Assembly (NCBI GenBank): GCA_930367205.1
Contig: OV884009.1
Location: 105,979,189 to 106,043,188, forward strand
Direction of reading: 5' to 3'
From: Acanthosoma haemorrhoidale
Lineage: Eukaryota > Arthropoda > Insecta > Hemiptera > Acanthosomatidae
Length of the DNA: 64,000 nucleotides
The notes under the pieces are model-generated. The model had not been told where the DNA came from and did no database searches. It worked only from the letters and a program-made list of their open reading frames with translations. The position numbers were made by a program, and so were the translations under genes. This document shows positions 24,251 through 36,839 of the stretch, piece after piece; the stretch's first letter is position 1, and each line of letters opens with the position of its first letter.

Positions 24251-24591
24251 AAACCAGCTAGTTGCCTGTATCTCAGGCATAAACTGGAGCTATTCTTCTG
24301 ACTACTATAGAAACCAGCTAGTTGCCTATATCTCAGGCATAAACTGGAGCTAGTCTTCTGACTACTATAGGAACCAGCTAGTTGCCTGTATCTCAGGCAT
24401 AAACTGGAGCTATTCTTCTGACTACTATAGGAACCAGCTAGTTGCCTGTATCTCAGGCATAAACTGGAGCTATTCTTCTGACTACTATAGAAACTAGCTA
24501 GTTGCCTATATCTCAGGCATAAACTGGAGCTAGTCTTCTGACTACTATAGAAACCAGCTAGTTGCCTGTATCTCAGGCATAAACTGGAGCT
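24251..24591 (+). repeat. 60-bp tandem repeat, 5.7 copies
   Basis: The unit AAACCAGCTAGTTGCCTGTA...GACTACTATAG recurs at 24251, 24311, 24371, 24431, 24491 and 24551 with one to three differences each. Two sub-types (GAGCTATTCTTC and GAGCTAGTCTTC) are interleaved. Because 60 is a multiple of three, a 152-codon minus-strand frame (24184-24642) stays open with a 20-residue period; I regard it as a by-product. Confidence 0.95.
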
Positions 24592-24993
24592 AAGCCAGCC
24601 AAAGAGACCTACGTCGTTTCCCACTTTATTAGGCGTTATCATCTCGGTTAGACATGACGGCAGTATTCTCTAACTGTTTATGTTATACACTTATTATTTT
24701 TCTTCCAGCAAAATAGCCTATCAATTTTTCGGGTAAGGGTGGCCCGATTTCTCATCGCTTCTTTCTTCTAATCCATTCCATCCATCGAATAAATAAAATC
24801 CTCAGTTGTCCTCGGGGTATGCTTTCCTTTCATCGATACTACATCGTATTTGTTAGATCACTAACTCATTCCATTCTACAGACATATCCTTACCAATTGA
24901 GTTGGGGTTTCGCATTATGCTTCCTATTTTTGTCATTGTGTAATTTTTAATGGCAGCTGTACTAAGTTATTTTCGCATCTAAACGACACGGCT

Positions 24994-25121
24994 CGTCATT
25001 TAGTAATGTATTCAATACATTAGCAGCAGGAGACAGACATACTTACATATATGTATTCGTTATTTAGTAATGTATTGAATACAGTAGCAGCAGGAGACAG
25101 ACAGATTTACATATATGTATT
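24994..25121 (+). repeat. Tandem duplication of 64 bp
   Basis: Two copies with few differences, beginning CGTCATTTAGTAATGTATT and CGTTATTTAGTAATGTATT, each with the AGCAGCAGGAGACAGACA block and ending CATATATGTATT. Confidence 0.85.
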
Positions 25122-25149
25122 TTCATGTCATTTACTACCTTTCCTTTCC

Positions 25150-26000
25150 CAATCTGCCATTTGAATATGTTTTAGCCGACTACTTGAATGCTCAAATAGA
25201 ATTTGTACATAGCTCCTCACTGCCTCATTGCTTCCTGAAGCTTCTCCAATCAAAAGTGCAAATAAGAGTCTACCATCAACCACATTTCTCTTTTGGCCAT
25301 TTTCTGATTTCTTCCCTAGGTACTGAGTTCCAAGCTGTCTTTAGGCCGAGGAACACACCTTCTATCACAACTAGAAACACATGTCCGTTGCTAACTTTGC
25401 TCTGCTGTATTCCACAAGGAAAATAACTGGTCCTAGTTTTGTCAGCCTGGTTTCCTTGTTTTTCTCTGTGTGGTATTTTTTATTTCTGTAGTAAGTGGTT
25501 CTACAACAAGTCTTAGAAGTTTTTCTATGATAGGTGTATAAACCTGATCGATAACTGGGATTAAGCATATTAAACCATCGTTAGAGCCTTTGTTGTAAAT
25601 GGGAATAATTATGCTGTGCTCCCGTTCCTTCGGGATCTGTTGTTTCTACCATACTGTTTTGAAAAGGCTTTGGGTGGCTTTATCGTCCTTTTCAACAACC
25701 TTCGCGAAGTATGGGACAACATTGAATTGGTCTTCAGATTTACCCAACTTCATTTAAAATGTATGTTCTGCGAAAAAAACTTCCTTTACCAGGACTTCGT
25801 TTGGGTACCTTAGAGGTAGAAACTTCATTATGTTTCTTACAGCTTTGCATTTTCTACCTGGACGGGTTTTTATTTCCTTCCAAGAAATATTTCCATGGTG
25901 ACTCATCGAGAAGTTTGCCAAATTCATCCCAGGATTTCTTTTTATCCTCTCTTACTAGTGCCGTAGGACTATTTCCTTGTAGTTTTTTTTTTGCTGAAAC
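25150..26000 (-). pseudogene. Decayed non-LTR reverse transcriptase (I/R1-like or RTE-like)
   Basis: Minus-strand pieces appear in the expected order: LVREDKKKSWDEFGKLL (about 25960-25900, the linker before RT), PKEREHSIIIPIYNKGSND (about 25635-25580, the RT block that precedes NYRPI), VYTPIIEKLLRLVVEP, and LKDSLELST as a decayed A-motif region (about 25330). Many stops and shifts are present. The palm YxDD could not be found. Clade assignment is tentative. Confidence 0.5.
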
Positions 26001-26975
26001 GAGCTGAAAACGAGAATAAACTACCAACAATTGCTTTACCTGTCGAAACCCTGTGCCCCACAGTGGGTCTAATTATACAATTCAGTAATAGAGCTATCAA
26101 TAGGACCACAACTTTAGAAGACGTGAATAAGCCAAGAGTGGAAATCAGAAGAAATCCCAAGTTGAGCGACTAATTACATGGAAAACCATGATTGGAGAAG
26201 AGGACTCCAAGGTCCTCAAGTGTTAAGCTGGACCAGACCTCATCTTGAATTTGTTCCTCCCACGTCTACCTTTTTCTCGAGCACTCCTGTACTGGACGTA
26301 GCCCATGATACATAGTCACGACAGAGTTGGTGGGAAACAGGATTTAGAGTTAATTTTGTGACATAACGCACTATTCCTATTGAATTATTTCTAGAGGACA
26401 GGGGGAAGGAATTAAGAATTGTGATTGGAAGGATCACATTCTCCAGTAATGGCTGTAAGAGCTGGTTGTTAGCTCCTTTGCCGTAATTTTCTTCCCGAGG
26501 ATGGATTTAATAAGGTTTTTAAAACCTATGGTAAAGAATTTTCTTTTCGGATAACAATGGGGACATAATGTATCCTAAGCCGTTCGCTGTCTTGAAGTAG
26601 CAAATTAATTCACCATATCAGGTAAGTTTGGAGATGTTTTTAGACAAACTCTAGGCTCTAAGGAATAATTGACAAGTTGGCTGGAGAGATCCCGATCAAC
26701 TGCGCCCATAAAAATTCGGGTCACGTTTATAAAAGAAATATCAATAGTTTATGCATGCGGCAGCTACCTATTGTATTAAGACACTTAACATTACATCGCT
26801 CTGTCTCAAATTACATCCTAGAGCAGTTATCAGGGATAGTTGACACTGTCAAGACTGCCTAGCCGGGTGTTTTTTCAGCCCAGGCACTGACTGGTCAATA
26901 TTCAAATGAGTTACATAGGACTTTTGTTATTACCGGTCGCCTGCCCAGCCAGCAAGTATCACTTCCGTCAGTCAT
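26001..26975. other. No gene recognised
   Basis: Open frames of 60-65 codons at 25991-26173 (plus) and 26240-26437 (minus) show no known motif. They may be part of the decayed element to the left. Confidence 0.35.
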
Positions 26976-26979
26976 AAGA

Positions 26980-27400
26980 AGCCTCATTAACTTGGATCGT
27001 TTTTGTAAGATCCTTTCTGATTCCATTCACCTCATAATCCCCCTCAAAACACAACAAGAACTGAATAATGCAACGTGCCATTCAGCAATGTACCTGGCAG
27101 GTCTCCATCTAAACCACAATTCAAATATCAATACCAGCAATCTCTTGCCCAACGTACAAAATCACATCCACTCCAAACATCGTCTGGCTAAAGAATCCAG
27201 CATGCTGCCTACCGCCGCATCTTCAACCAACTGCGCATGCTGGTTAAAACCACTTCCATCAGAATCTTTCAGTTCCTACCTAATTTCTTCTTGGCTAATT
27301 CCGCTAGTTGCTCTGTAAAAAAAACTCTGAAAAGCAGAAGAATCTCTCTTACCATAAGAAACCTATTATTATTACTGTACCAAGTATCACTACTGGAGCT
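26980..27400 (+). pseudogene. Decayed Jockey-like linker region
   Basis: Plus-strand frames give SIHLIIPLKTQQELNNAT and then, one frame over, AYRRIFNQLRMLVKTTSIRI plus FQFLPNF. This resembles the segment between endonuclease and RT in Jockey ORF2 (arginine-rich, x-N-x-L...x-F-x-x-x-L). The sequence is C-rich on the plus strand like the other Jockey pieces. Confidence 0.45.
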
Positions 27401-30400
27401 AATTTATTCTTCAAAATCAATTGCAATGACACGAGAATATTACTTGTTGATGTAAATATTTTTCACGACTAATTTTCATTCGTGTTATCTCATATTCAAC
27501 TTCAAACTTTCTTTATTACTAAATATGAATGCATTATGGAAAAGCTTAATACTGGAAATGGCTTTTGTGAAATAAAGCGAATCCTATCAGGTATCAGGTG
27601 ACTGCGAGAAGGTTGGAAATCTATGATATTCTGATTGGTCCTCAAATTTTAAAGTTAAAGCCTACTAAAAATTCTCGTTTTAAATGAAATGTAGTCTAAA
27701 TCACTCTGGCTTAATTATTTATGTAGTTACGTTGACCGTTAGGTAATCTATTTGAAACACTATGAAAAAAATTAGGTTTGTTACGAAAAAGATATAAATG
27801 AAGTATTGTTCAAGTTAAATATAAAATAGGGCATTTAGAAACAGTTGGTTAGGACCCATCCCCTCAAATGTAGTCATTTAACTTGGTTATCCATTATAGA
27901 ATGTTAAAGGTATTGGATATGAAAACGTGTAATAAAACCAATTTAAAATAGGTGATGAGCGGTTAGTTGGTTTGTAATGGTAAGGCAACTCTGGTTACAA
28001 TGTACATTAGCTGAGGGGACATGGATCTAATTTTCGCATTCGAACAAATGAATAAGTGAAGAGCGATAGATAGACAGTGTTTGATGGAGAGTTAGAGTGG
28101 TAGGAACTGGTGGCCGACAAAGAAAGTGAAAGTGGTTGGTTACATAAGTGGCCAGAGAACTATGTCAGCGCTCTAGAACCGGCTCCTCAGCCAGCCTGCT
28201 TCCATATCGTCACTCCTGTCTCTGGTCCTCCATAGCCCTACAATAACCTTAACCACCATTTAACAAATATAGACAAATCCTATCATCTGTAGCTACATAA
28301 GTCTCACGTACCGTTGGACCAATAATCATATCCATAGCAGGACGACTCATAAACATATAAGGCCAGCCAAGATCGCTAACCTCATTTGAAGATGAATGGC
28401 GTTGAGATCCATCAGCTAGTTACTGACCCAAAACGTGCCAAAACCGGAACTTTCATTTTCGACCGATACCGACAGATATTTAAGGGCAATTCAGTGATAG
28501 TTTTACATTATTTCCTTTAAGTAAATATATAAAAATAATTGGGGGTTAATGCTTATATAAATGATTTTTTATTAGTTGGCTCCCTCCACACACAATTAAT
28601 TTTAACACTAGTTCGATTCCTGGTTTCTCCCATTAGGATCTTTTCTTTTGGAATAGTGTTGGTCCGGGTTAACTGAGACTCGTGTAAAAACTGATTAGCT
28701 ACTAGATTAAATAAGTAGACAATAGGATTAAGCAAACGGAAATTTAGGCTAAAAAGAGTTAGGTTAGCGGCAACTAGTAGGGTGACAACGTCGCCCCTTT
28801 CTCTCCACCACTCACACACCGCGGCTCACAAAGTTCAGCTTCCGGAAGAAGGGGGCTCAGTACTTTCATTCAAAGTAACACCCAGCCCGGTGGCAACATT
28901 GGTATTTCTATCTTCGGTCAATCTGAAAGATCGTCGGAGAGGATCCAGTAATCACCAGTCCCAGAAGGTTCGCATGTGGTCGAGGTGTTTCTTCTTCAGC
29001 CAAGATCTCGTTCACCATATTGGAGTATGGAAGACCATTGTGGAGGTGCGGTGGGAACAAAGAACGATGACTGATGACGAGGCAAGAAGTAGCCAATTGC
29101 ATTCTTCATGCGACATCATACAATTCAGAGACCATCTCTATATGAGAATCTAAATAATATAAAATAAAGAAAAATTATCAGGTCAACAATAAACATCACA
29201 TTTGTCCTTTCGAATTTTAGCTCTTAAAGTGGCTAAACATCGGTAAAGTGGATCGGACATTTCCAAGGAAGGTCAGCCGAATGGAGCTTTGATAGACCTT
29301 TTATGAAAATAGATTTTAGACAGAAAAATTTCCCAAAGAAAAGGAATGACTTTGGTTTGATGGGGACTATGAAGTAGTAAATTAAGTCCAAGATGAATTG
29401 GTTAAGTTTAATTAAGTGGTAGAAGTCATACACCACTGAAATCCGTGGCTCAACATCTCGTGTCAGGCACATCTGAAGTGAGACATTGCTGTATAATAGG
29501 ATGAGACATCGGAGTACTACTTTCTAAGAGTGGAATATAAGCAAGTTTTATGTTATATAAGCACGCAGAGAGAATCTTGATCCTATATTGTAAAATGTCC
29601 GTGGAGCAATTACATACGACAAAGATACAATAGAATAAAAATACAATTAAAAATCTCAAAATTATCTAAATTTTTCAGGAGTAGAAGTTTCAGGTTGAGG
29701 TCAAGTTAACAGCACAACAGCAGGGCAGGAAGGGAGATTTAAAGGAACACCGATAGCGAAACCTACATACCAATTAATAGACTGGATTTATTTCAGGAGG
29801 ACCGAAACAGAGCAAGAAAGAGAATGAAGAGGCGAACTAAGGTAACGACCTTAACGTAATGTTTGATTGGGGGGCGGTTAGGTGAGGGAGATGTCTCCTC
29901 AAAAAATTCGGGGAATATACAAATATGCAAATGAACGATAACAAACCTCAGTTTTTTTTGGTTTGTTGCTTATACCGCGAGCAAGACCCATGAGAGAACC
30001 CCGTCTGGGACACGGATCCCGTCGTAACATTTAAAGGGGAAAAAAAAAAAAATGTTGCTTATAAGGTGATAACCATTCACTACTCAAGAAATATTATTTT
30101 ATATTAAATTAAACTAAAAAAAATGACTTCAATTTATCTCTATATAGTTTTGTCAGACGAATGCATGTGAAAGCTCGCCTTGAATTTACATGAATTTCCT
30201 ATAAGGTGGACCAGCCATGCACGACTGTTATGCCTACTGTTACAGATTCCATAGTTATACTTAGTATCTAGGCTGAATTTAGGTAAGTAAGAATTTTGTA
30301 ACTAAAGTGTATGTATACTTGTTGGGGACAGTATAGCAGTCGTTTCCATTTGTATAGATATATACCTAACTTTATTTTTAGAGAAAAAAAATCAAAGCAA

Positions 30401-30920
30401 TATAAGTAATATACAATATAGAAATATAATCATTAAAAAAATTAATCACTATATTATTATTTTTTCTTCCATCTCTACTCATTTTTTGTTGCAATATTTT
30501 GCTGGTAGTCATCACATATGTGCAAAACCATATCACATAGTATTTGTAAGCTTATCAAATCTGGCTTATGTTTTTTTTTCTTTTTTGTCAGCTAGACATT
30601 CCTATTTTGTTCCTTCTTGTTATTCATAGGTGACAATGGCCCAGAATAAAGTTTTTTGTCATTTCATTTCATTACTATCATAGTCTCGCATGATTATAAT
30701 TATTTTAGTCACCTTTGCTCCGAAAGGATGTTATTTATAACATGTTCCTCCAAATGCCACCAAGACACACAGATCCCAATTCAGAAGTGATAAGACAACA
30801 GTCAGTAAGGAAGCAATAGAATGCAAGTTACCAACCCACATCACAACTTAATTGTGGATTTCAAATGTGTGCACAAAAGCGTAAGTAATGCGACCAACAT
30901 TGTACAAAGCCGTAAAAAAA
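27401..30920. other. No gene recognised
   Basis: Open frames up to 123 codons (28782-29153, plus) lack known motifs, and overlapping frames on both strands are equally open, which argues for chance. A short A-run lies near 30043-30053. Confidence 0.4.
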
Positions 30921-30925
30921 AAAAT

Positions 30926-31500
30926 GGCAACTAACGAAAATATTCATGAATGAATGGAGGACATGGAATATAGTTTCTCCTTGTCCTCAAAGTTGGAATT
31001 AGTTCATGTTGAGGAAACATTTTTACTATCTATACTGGCAACTAACGAAAATATTCATGAATGAATGGAGGACATGGAATTTAGTTTCTCCTTGTCCTCA
31101 AAATTGGAATTTGTTCATGTTGAGGAAGACATTTTTACCATCTATACTGGCAACTAACGAAAATATTCATGAACGAATGGAGGGCGTGGAATATAGTTTC
31201 TCCTTGTCCTCGAAACAGGACCGGTGCATATAAACCACAGCTATCATAATATTCAAAAGCGAATACTTTTTGGAAGGTGTACATGTTGAGGAAGACATTT
31301 TTACCATCTATACTGGCAACTAACGAAAATATTCATGAACGAATGGAGGGCGTGGAATATAGTTTCTCCTTGTCCTCGAAACAGGACCGGTGCATATAAA
31401 CCACAGCTATCATAATATTCAAAAGCGAATACTTTTTGGAAGGTGTACATGTTGAGGAAGACATTTTTACCATCTCTACTGGTAACTATAGAAAATTGTA
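30926..31500 (+). repeat. Tandem repeat with 111/112-bp and 166-bp units
   Basis: The landmark GGCAACTAACGAAAATATTC (or its decayed form) begins at 30926, 31037, 31149, 31315 and 31481. The first two spacings are 111 and 112 bp and the last two 166 bp. The longer units carry an extra block (CCGGTGCATATAAACCACAG...CTTTTTGGAAGGTGTACATG). The two 166-bp units are nearly identical. Confidence 0.9.
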
Positions 31501-34500
31501 ACCACATCCAGACTGGTTGGAGGAATCAAAAGGAACTACTTGTAGCATTCCTGCGAGATTTTAAACGTTATGTAGGAACTAATTGTACGTTTTTATAAAA
31601 ATGTAATTATAGTATAAAAGAAAAGTCCAGTACAGGGCGTGGATATATTTAATTTTATTCCATGCGTAATATGATAGGGTTTTTTAAAACTAGCCTTAAT
31701 CATTTAAATAGCCATCAATATTTTCTATCGGGCTGCTTCAATGGTTAGCATTATCGGTGTGTGAAGTGGAACTACCAATGAAAATATGATGGGCCTACGT
31801 AAAACAAGATTTGTGGAAATGTCGTCAATGATTATAATCCACTAAAATTGGAGTAGAAAACATTTTGTGTATTATTATATTTAGGTCAACTTCCCTTCTG
31901 TAGTCAAATTATGGCAGGACACAGGCAGAAACGGACTATTCCCTAAAATATATTGCTGTAGCAGAGCTAATGGATTCTAATCATTGCAAAATATTTACAG
32001 CTATCAAGTAATTTTTAAATAATAACTCAAATACTTGTGTGTTTTTTTATCCTTTTCACGTGACTATAAAAAGTATATTGACTAAATATGGATAATAAGG
32101 ATACAGTTTATTTTTAACTGTGTCCCGTGTTTTATTTGTTCACACCTCTAATTTATGTAAATAAAATAAAATTGATTTGTGTAAATTATAAACCGATTAA
32201 ATTTCCTATCTTATGAATAATCAAACGTTTTAGGTGGAGCTGTTTTTATTTTGAATCGGTGCATTTTAGTGGCGTTTCTCTCCCAAATTTATGAATATCA
32301 TTGAAATTTCCCTGGCTACGTGGAATTCTCGTTGTTTACCTGAAGCCCAAACCGCGCTAGGGCTGGCAATTTTACATCCATGTTCTAAAAACATCCCTAT
32401 TTGATCCAAAAACCATCCAACCTTCCTTCCGATACATTGAAGACTCCTAAAACGTCAATACTTTCCATGAACCATATAAGCCTAGTTCCGGTAATATTTT
32501 CTTTTTTTTAGTGTAGACCTATTTAATGCTTTACCAAGTTCTGCTTGCAAGTAATGTTTGTCGGATTTGAAAAGATCAAGGATTTGTGAGCAAACTTCTC
32601 CTTAAGAGATGTTTAAATATTTGTTATTTAAACTATATTATCTAATAAGCCATTGATTAACCAAGGATTACTTTGTAAGGGCGAAAAAGGTTAAATAAAC
32701 CATTACCTTCACTCTATAAATATTTTTTGATTTTTCTGTGTAAACATTGATTTTTTTTTTAATTTTCATATTTTTGTTTTCGATGATACATATGCTGTTA
32801 CTTTGTAAAACAATGGACATTCCTGACACAATTCAATAATATTTTTCACCTAAAATGTTTCATCGTATCTAGATATTAATTGGTGTAGATATGGAAGTTA
32901 TACATTGATGTGAAAATATATTTCCTGGTTACAATATTGTTTTAAGTTGTATACAACTTGTAGGCAGGGACACGATTTAATTTATAATTCATCAACGCGT
33001 GTTCCGCTACCCTTTCCAAAAAACTTTATTTACAAATTAAATAAAAAATGTTCCCAAATTAAATAAAAAGGTTACAAGTTCGATTATAATATAATAAAAT
33101 TACACTATAATTTACAAATTAAATTAAAATAATCTATAAAGTAATCTTAATTATGATTTTCATTAGCACATCAGAATTTTTTTGTATTTTTGTTGGGTAC
33201 ACAAAATATTTTTAATCAATTTGTGCAATCCTTACTCTAAATGGAACAAAAAATTTAAATTTAGTAGCAGATGTTTAATTTCTCTTTTGAGAGAATTTTG
33301 CTGTATTTTCAGAGTGGATTTTCAGAAGCAATTGTTTTGTTGAACTATGCTTCAGTTTGAGAAAGCACTGTCTTCAATTGTGGGGGGTTTTAAGTCAGTT
33401 ATTATTGTGTAGAGAGTAGTAACAACTCAATAACTGTTATTGACGACGTGCTACGCATTCCTAGGTTCTGTATTCATTCTAGTTTTCTGTGGTTGGTTCT
33501 GCAAATGGAGTTCCATACTGGTGAATTATAGGTTATGACTGATCTGCACAGAATAATTTACTTTTTGCCACTTAATTGGGGTTTTTTGTTAAAATACTCG
33601 TATAAAAATTTCGTATACGATTTGTTTTTATTTGTCAGTTTTCCTCTTGATATGTTCTGTGAAGATCCTAATCATCACTCCTGAGGTATCTGTCTAGTGT
33701 CAAGACAAGATACCACTGATTTTAACCACAGAATGTGTGCACAGTTTATGGAAAGATGGTGAATGGGATGTGGCCTGCGCTTTGTGAAATTATGGTCTCT
33801 GACTTGTTTGGTTTGATTTTTAAATTTTGAAAATATTTGTTGATTTTATGAAATTAAGTGGAAAACTATCATGTTTATAAAGCTGTGTCGTCATCGTGTA
33901 GGGATCTCATTACTTTTGGGTGTGAGTTCTCAAGTTTTTTTCAAGAAATGGTAGGAAGGTACTTTCTTTTGCCTGAGTTACAGTGTAAACACATACAAAT
34001 GGATGTGTCACAAAAACCGATGACTGATATTTTTATCAAGTTCAATTCGACTATATTTTAAATGGTTGGTCCATCGAAGTCATACTTTTTTTTTACCATT
34101 TTAGCAGAGCTAAAATGACTAAACTCGGCCATTTAAACTTTGGTCCCCCACTTGTTAGTAAGGAAAATCTTCCTCTATCCAACCAAACACAAATCACTAA
34201 CGTAGTTTCATAGATAGTGCTCAGGTGGTTGCGTGTTGCCTATGCAACAACGAAAGACGCGTAGGTCTGTATCAGAAAGTTTATTACGGCTACCGGACAG
34301 AAATGGGTGAGGCCCTCGAAACTAGAAAGTCACATATCGTCACCAAGATAACGGAACAAGCGCAGAAAGGAGCTATATATATATATATATATGTATATGC
34401 TGTTACCTTGCCTTTTGTCACAGTACTGTCTACAGTCTGTATAATTTTAACCACGTACCATCTCTTCGTTTTACGTCAACAGATGGATGGAGGTATCTCT

Positions 34501-36795
34501 GAAGGTCGTAGGCGCGCGCGGGTATAGAGGTCGGATTAGCGAGATCTTGTGTTGCTAGAATGGACAGAGGATTTGAGTTAGAGGAAGTAGCTAAGGTTTG
34601 GCAGAGAAAGGCTCCGAGGAAAATACCTCTACTGGCTCGGTATAAATACGTCGGTATCTCGGCGTCTAGAAAACAAAGTGTTTGCATGTAGAGATATTAT
34701 TGTTGTAATATTACATCTGAAGTTTTAAACCCGTGTATTATGCAACACTTCACAATATGCTGGATAATGTTTGGTTGATATTAAATAGGGGGAGGGTATT
34801 CGTGTCTCGTGAGTTATTGAGTTATTTCAATCTAGGCTCAGGACACATTTAAGATTAAAAGTTTCAATATTAACCCTAGGTTTGGAACAAATTAAAGTTG
34901 GGAACGAAACAGTAATTTCAAAAAATTCTTTAAAGCATCTTTTATAGGCAAGTATAGAATTGGCACGTTGCATGAAGAGCGGCAGTATTTTAGCTGTTTG
35001 CAATTCACATATCCCTCACCTGAAAAAAAAGCTCACAAGTACTAAACTTTAGAGGATGGTCAAGTGAAAATTGGCATTTTTTTTTTGACATACGGTAAAA
35101 CTATAGTGAATCAGCTGTGAAAGCGTACATAAAATCACAAAACCCTCAAGAATCAACGGGTGTAAGAAATTTACCCCACCACCCTAAATGTACCCCCACG
35201 GGTGAGTGGTATTCGGTAAACAAGATTTAACCCAAAAAAATAAATAATGTTTTGTCCAAAAATACTGATTCTCATTCTCATCGTAATAATTTAATTACCT
35301 TTTGAGGAAATAAACCTGTTTCTTGTCGGGGCGAGAGTACTCTGTTAGTGCCCGGACCAGAAATGTTGAGTTTTCCAATCACTTTCTGTATCTTTTGATT
35401 GGTTTATCTGCGCCTATTCATGTCTGTTCGAAAATATATAATGTAATTACAATTAATAAAAGAAAACCTACGTGAGTAAAAAATATGAAAAGTGTATTTA
35501 ATTAATTTGTTTAATTAATTTGTGATTGCTAGACCAAATTAATTTAATTTGGCATGGATGTGTGTCCATTCCACTTATACAGCCAGCCTCTCTGCTACTC
35601 TATGTACGACTGTACGACTGGTTAAAATCATTTAAAAAGAACAAAATATTTTTATTTCTTCATTTCGATCTCCTGATTTCTGGCGATCCTTAACCAGTTT
35701 TTAACCCGACCCATATTCCACTTTGACTAGAAAAATGCATTTACTTAGTAATTGATACAATCAAAAAAAACAGTGAGGCCACGGTAGAGAACTATTAGCA
35801 ATGATATCTTTATCGTGTTTTTCTTCTCTGCCAATAATATACCATGTCTATGGTAATAGCCTTATTATAATATCTCAACAATATCACCTTTAGCGGCCTG
35901 TCATATCTTCCTTATACTCTCTATAATAACTCCTACGCCTAAATGTCCTTTATCTTCTCTAAAAATTGTAATATCTCAATCTATATAATACGACTAGAAT
36001 AATACAGTGATTATTGTACCAATATTGAAAATAAAATCCTACATTCTTCCGGCCTAATGCTTACTTATCTAACGTACATTTCAATTGTAAGATAACACCG
36101 AGACTACTCAAAAAATCTAATTATTATTCTAACTAATATGTGTTGATTTTTTATATTGTAAAAATCTTATAGGTTCATAAAAAAAATATTGTTTTGTTGA
36201 TTTTAAATGTTTTATAACAAAATATCAAGGGTTTCGTTCTTGATAATATCTACGAAAGCCCTTTTACACAAAATTAAAGGCGTATTTATTAAATTCAATT
36301 TGACAATGACATTGATACCAATCTATTGAAAACTTCATTTTATCTTTCGTCAAAAATTAACATTATAAACAATTCAATCGGGATCGTTTCTAAATCAATT
36401 ATTTAATTTGATTGTATCTGATTTATTGAGAGTGTGTGCATGTGCCATTTGAAAGTAGGTATACATACACATCAATTTTCTTTTTCGCAAAAAAAAAATG
36501 TGATTAAAATTTTTACGCATAAACTAACCTTTACATCACAACTAGAGACATAAACTGTGACCAAAATAATTACCAAAAAACTACAAGAAAAAAGAGGAGC
36601 CTAATAAAAATAAATAAAAAAATACATTCTTAAAATAATATTATACAAAATAAATATTTATTTAAATTTGTACATTGGGCTCAACAATTTTTATTTATTT
36701 GATGAAAAAAAGGAAATAGATAAAATAATATACTCTATTATAAGGTACTAAATTACATTACATCATTCCTCATTCTGCCAACTCTATCTCTCTGG

Positions 36796-36839
<44 letters not shown>

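Noticed and set aside
24184..24642. 152-codon repetitive protein on the minus strand
   Set aside because: It is kept open only by the 60-bp period. No start context, splice or homology supports it.
28782..29153. 123-codon plus-strand gene
   Set aside because: The opposite strand is equally open, there is no known motif, and the composition is not distinct.
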